NCBI GenBank assembly: GCA_947445425.1
Contig: CANFFA010000060.1
Span: 1-10,000, forward strand
Length of the DNA stretch: 10,000 bases
Direction of reading: 5' to 3'
DNA from: Paludibacteraceae bacterium
GTDB lineage: Bacteria > Bacteroidota > Bacteroidia > Bacteroidales > Paludibacteraceae
Notes under the pieces: generated by a model
Told to the model about the DNA's origin: nothing
Database searches by the model: none
Seen by the model: only the letters and a program-made list of their open reading frames with translations
In this document: piece after piece, positions 7,893 to 10,000 of the stretch
How positions within the stretch are numbered: the stretch's first letter is position 1
Layout: each line of letters begins with the position of its first letter
Translations under genes and position numbers: made by a program

Positions 7893-7937
7893 TATCTACA
7901 ATTGCTTCTTGAAGTCATAGTAGATAGAACTTTTTTT
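7893..7937 (+). terminator. Possible plus-strand terminator of the malic enzyme gene
   Basis: TATCTAC (7893-7899) pairs with GTAGATA (7920-7926). The loop contains a smaller CTTC-TT-GAAG hairpin (7905-7914). Four bases later there is a run of seven T (7931-7937), whose end overlaps the stop codon of the convergent epimerase gene. A separate small hairpin, TATAAC-GAAAA-GTTATA, lies just before it at 7878-7894. Stem plus T-run fits intrinsic termination, but the stem is short and A/T-rich. Confidence 0.45.
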
Positions 7938-8934
7938 ATTTCACATAAAACCTTGTGGTTCCACTCCAAATCTTACCACCATTAATAGCCTGTAATCCTG
8001 TAACATCAGCAGCTAATTTAAGATTCGGTGCATTGATCGCCCAAGTTTGTGGCTCAGGACAAACATAATCCACCTCTCCCCCATTGTTCCAAAGCGTCCA
8101 GTGTTTAAACTGCTTGTCCACTTCATAATAGACACTGATATTCTCTTTGGTATTCCGAAGTATCGCACCATGAAATGGTTTTCCATCCACTACCAAAGCT
8201 TCATCAGTTAAAGCGATTTCAATGGCTTTTCCAGTTACAGTCATCCCTTCATTTCTGAGCAATTGTTCCTCTTCTGTTAATTCCAATAAATTCTCGGTCG
8301 GTAAGCTACGATCAGATAATTCCCAACGTTTTCCAGCAGATAGTCTCATCTTGTAATCTCCTTTGTCTGAATTCTCTAAAAATGGCAGACGGATGGGTGT
8401 ATGAAACCCAAGTCCAAACGGCATAGGCTTGTTTCCTAGATTATTAAAGCTTATGATTTGGGTCATTTCATTGTCTGTAAGTATAAATCTAATTTTACAA
8501 ACAAATTCATGTGGGAAATTCTCATAAATGGCATTGTTATATCTATTGGAACAAAAAGTAGCCTCTAGCTCTACTGCATCCGACGAATAGCGGGTACGGG
8601 TAATGCTAAAAGGCTGTGATTTAATGATACCGTGGTGGTAATTATTTTGGGCAGGAATGGTAATTGGAAATTCATACTTTTTCCCAGCAAAGGTATAAGT
8701 ACCATCTTCAATTCTATTGGGTGGAAAAAGCATCGGTACACCAAAAACCTGTGGGCGCTCCTGAAAAGTAATTATTTCCGCTTCTGTAGGAGTACGTAAA
8801 ATATCGACCTTTTTCACTTTATTGTATAGTCTAACCAAATTTGCACCCACTGATGGAACCACAATAGCTTCATAGACATCTGTCTCCATTAATACAGCGT
8901 CAATGCCGTGGAAAGATATTTTTTCAATTTTCAT
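7936..8934 (-). CDS. Aldose 1-epimerase (mutarotase) family protein
   Basis: Members of this family interconvert the alpha and beta anomers of hexoses or related sugars so that downstream kinases or dehydrogenases can use them. The protein has 332 residues, normal for the family, and no signal peptide, so it is probably cytoplasmic. The fold is supported by FPPNRIEDGTY (70-80, substrate-binding Arg74), HHG (100-102), GLGFHTPIRLP (174-184, His178) and CPEPQTW (292-298, Glu294). These match the two His and the catalytic Glu of GalM-type enzymes in order and spacing. The exact sugar is unknown, and the sequence is not close enough to classic GalM to assign galactose. Some relatives act on other sugars or sugar phosphates. 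The ATG at 8934 gives a family-like N terminus. It follows nadD on the same strand after a 117-base gap. Confidence 0.87.
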   Translation of the reverse strand: MKIEKISFHGIDAVLMETDVYEAIVVPSVGANLVRLYNKVKKVDILRTPTEAEIITFQERPQVFGVPMLFPPNRIEDGTYTFAGKKYEFPITIPAQNNYHHGIIKSQPFSITRTRYSSDAVELEATFCSNRYNNAIYENFPHEFVCKIRFILTDNEMTQIISFNNLGNKPMPFGLGFHTPIRLPFLENSDKGDYKMRLSAGKRWELSDRSLPTENLLELTEEEQLLRNEGMTVTGKAIEIALTDEALVVDGKPFHGAILRNTKENISVYYEVDKQFKHWTLWNNGGEVDYVCPEPQTWAINAPNLKLAADVTGLQAINGGKIWSGTTRFYVK

Positions 8935-8989
8935 AGTATAATTTTATATGTATTATATGTATTTTTACGCAATAGGAGTTTAAAACCTG

Positions 8990-9038
8990 TTCAATAAATT
9001 CGGCACCTCCACTCAGAACTTGGAATAATTGTATTGAA
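8990..9038. repeat. Inverted repeat between nadD and the epimerase gene
   Basis: TTCAATAAATT (8990-9000) pairs with 9027-9038 over 11 bases, with one bulged G at 9031 and a 26-base loop. On the minus strand it starts 13 bases after the nadD stop codon and is followed by CAGG and only four T, so it would be a weak terminator or an attenuator. The same gap holds two adjacent copies of TATATGTAT (8945-8953 and 8954-8962) close to the epimerase start codon. No clear TAnnTTTG promoter is visible for that gene. Confidence 0.4.
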
Positions 9039-9051
9039 AGCAATTAAGTAA

Positions 9052-9633
9052 TTATTGATAGAAGTCGTTCTCCTCAATTAACTGAATCACTGATGGATCT
9101 AAATAAGGACTTAAGTCTTTTCCCTCCTGAATGAGTTGACGAATTTGAGTAGAAGAGACATTGTAATAAGGCGTTGTAAGCAATTGCATCGCTGGATATT
9201 GATGAGCAACCGTTTGAAAGTCAAAGCCCATTCGAGGATATACTAAAATCGGAAAATTCTCTAAAATCTGGATATAATCTTTCCATTGGTCAAAAATTAG
9301 GGCATTATCAGAACCAATGATCAATGAAAATTGATATTCAGGATATTGTAATCGAAGGACATTCAAGGTATCAATACTATAAGATGGAATTGGCATAGAA
9401 AATTCCACATCTGATGCTTTCATCTGAGGGTGATTTTGCAAGGCCAATACCAACATTTCAAGTCTAATATATTCGTCTAGCAGTTCCCTACGTTCTTTAA
9501 GAGGATTACAAGGAGATACAATAAACCAAACTTCATCAACAATTTTCTGCTCAAGTATGTGTTTGGCTAATTGAGTATGTCCCAGGTGAATGGGATTAAA
9601 AGATCCTGAGTAAATACCAATTTGTTTTTTCAT
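9052..9633 (-). CDS. nadD: Nicotinate-nucleotide adenylyltransferase
   Basis: NadD joins nicotinate mononucleotide and ATP to give nicotinate adenine dinucleotide, the penultimate step of NAD synthesis in the cytoplasm. The 193-residue length is typical. The nucleotidyltransferase signature GSFNPIHLGH sits at residues 10-19 (His16 and His19 bind ATP phosphates), with NPLK at 43-46, PSYSIDTL at 83-90, IIGSDN at 105-110 and the second ATP motif SSTQIR at 160-165. All expected motifs are intact. The ATG at 9633 places the first motif at the usual distance from the N terminus. There is no strong Shine-Dalgarno sequence. It lies 49 bases downstream of yicC on the same strand and is probably co-transcribed with it. 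Confidence 0.95.
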   Translation of the reverse strand: MKKQIGIYSGSFNPIHLGHTQLAKHILEQKIVDEVWFIVSPCNPLKERRELLDEYIRLEMLVLALQNHPQMKASDVEFSMPIPSYSIDTLNVLRLQYPEYQFSLIIGSDNALIFDQWKDYIQILENFPILVYPRMGFDFQTVAHQYPAMQLLTTPYYNVSSTQIRQLIQEGKDLSPYLDPSVIQLIEENDFYQ

Positions 9634-9682
9634 GGATAAAAATCACTTCTTGTTTAAGAGTCAATTCTTTACTTGAAACTTC

Positions 9683-10000
9683 TTAAAGCACATTTAATAC
9701 TTGTTCCTTAATTTGTTCCAAATCGTCCTTCATCAAAACTACTATCTTCTGCATTTCGCTATTATTGGATTTTGATCCCAATGTATTTACCTCACGACCA
9801 ATTTCTTGTGCAATAAAACCTAGCTTTTTACCGGGTGCATTTTCATTTTGCATCGTTTCAACAAAATATTCCAAGTGGTTACGCAAACGAACTTTTTCCT
9901 CATTAACATCTAATTTTTCAATATAGAAAATGAGTTCCTGTTCCAAACGATTTTTATCATAATCTATTTTATCAGAAAGTGCAGCTAAGTTTTCATGCAA
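9683..10000 (-). CDS. YicC family endoribonuclease, C-terminal part
   Basis: The frame is open to the window edge, so the first codon (TTG at 10000) is almost certainly an internal Leu and the N-terminal two thirds or so of the protein lie outside. The 105 visible residues match the C-terminal DUF1732-type region of YicC proteins: RLRNHLEYF (38-46), GKKLGFIAQEIGREVNTLGSKS (57-78, with the conserved QE and RE acidic residues) and the MKDDLEQIKEQVLN tail (90-103). YicC proteins are reported to be endoribonucleases involved in small-RNA turnover. In many Bacteroidota, yicC is followed by gmk and nadD; here nadD follows directly. Family assignment is confident; the catalytic N-terminal part cannot be checked here. 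Confidence 0.9.
   Translation of the reverse strand: MHENLAALSDKIDYDKNRLEQELIFYIEKLDVNEEKVRLRNHLEYFVETMQNENAPGKKLGFIAQEIGREVNTLGSKSNNSEMQKIVVLMKDDLEQIKEQVLNVL

Noticed and set aside
8949..8984. Tiny plus-strand open frame beginning ATGTATTATATG
   Set aside because: Eleven codons made largely from a TATATGTAT tandem duplication, with no ribosome-binding site and no promoter.
9998..10000. TTG at 10000 as the start codon of the yicC fragment
   Set aside because: The visible part matches only the C-terminal third of YicC, so this is an internal Leu codon in a gene cut by the window edge.

Overview
The window looks like the chromosome of a low-GC member of the Bacteroidota. The evidence is A/T-rich intergenic DNA, -7 boxes of the TAnnTTTG type upstream of two genes, the absence of clear Shine-Dalgarno sequences, a very large BspA-type leucine-rich-repeat (LRR) protein, and a DEAD-box helicase with a DbpA/CsdA-like C-terminal domain. 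A free-living, Chitinophagaceae-like organism is plausible, but that finer placement is inference. I see no rRNA, tRNA, CRISPR array, insertion sequence, phage gene or toxin-antitoxin pair.

Layout: (1) positions 2-1075, plus strand, hold the 3' part of a DEAD-box RNA helicase gene, which ends at an A/T-rich hairpin with a T-run. (2) Positions 1273-6417, plus strand, are one 5.1-kb gene for a secreted protein of 1714 residues. It is built from five tandem modules, each with an N-terminal cap, a stack of 4 to 9 BspA-type LRRs and a C-terminal cap. (3) Positions 6565-7839, plus strand, encode a malic enzyme of the short form, without the phosphate-acetyltransferase-like domain that MaeB proteins often carry. 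(4) A gap of about 100 bases with hairpins separates it from the convergent minus-strand block. (5) On the minus strand, read from 10000 downwards, lie the 3' part of yicC (10000-9683), nadD (9633-9052) and an aldose 1-epimerase family gene (8934-7936).

The plus-strand genes look like independent transcription units: the LRR gene and the malic enzyme each have an intergenic region of 150-200 bases with a candidate -7 box. yicC and nadD are probably co-transcribed (49-base gap). The aldose epimerase gene may be read through from them, or may have its own promoter in a 117-base gap that contains an inverted repeat. Apart from the LRR gene, everything here is core metabolism or RNA handling: malate/pyruvate balance, NAD synthesis, RNA remodelling and decay, and sugar anomer interconversion. 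The modular LRR protein is the main accessory feature. I found no convincing new multi-gene system.
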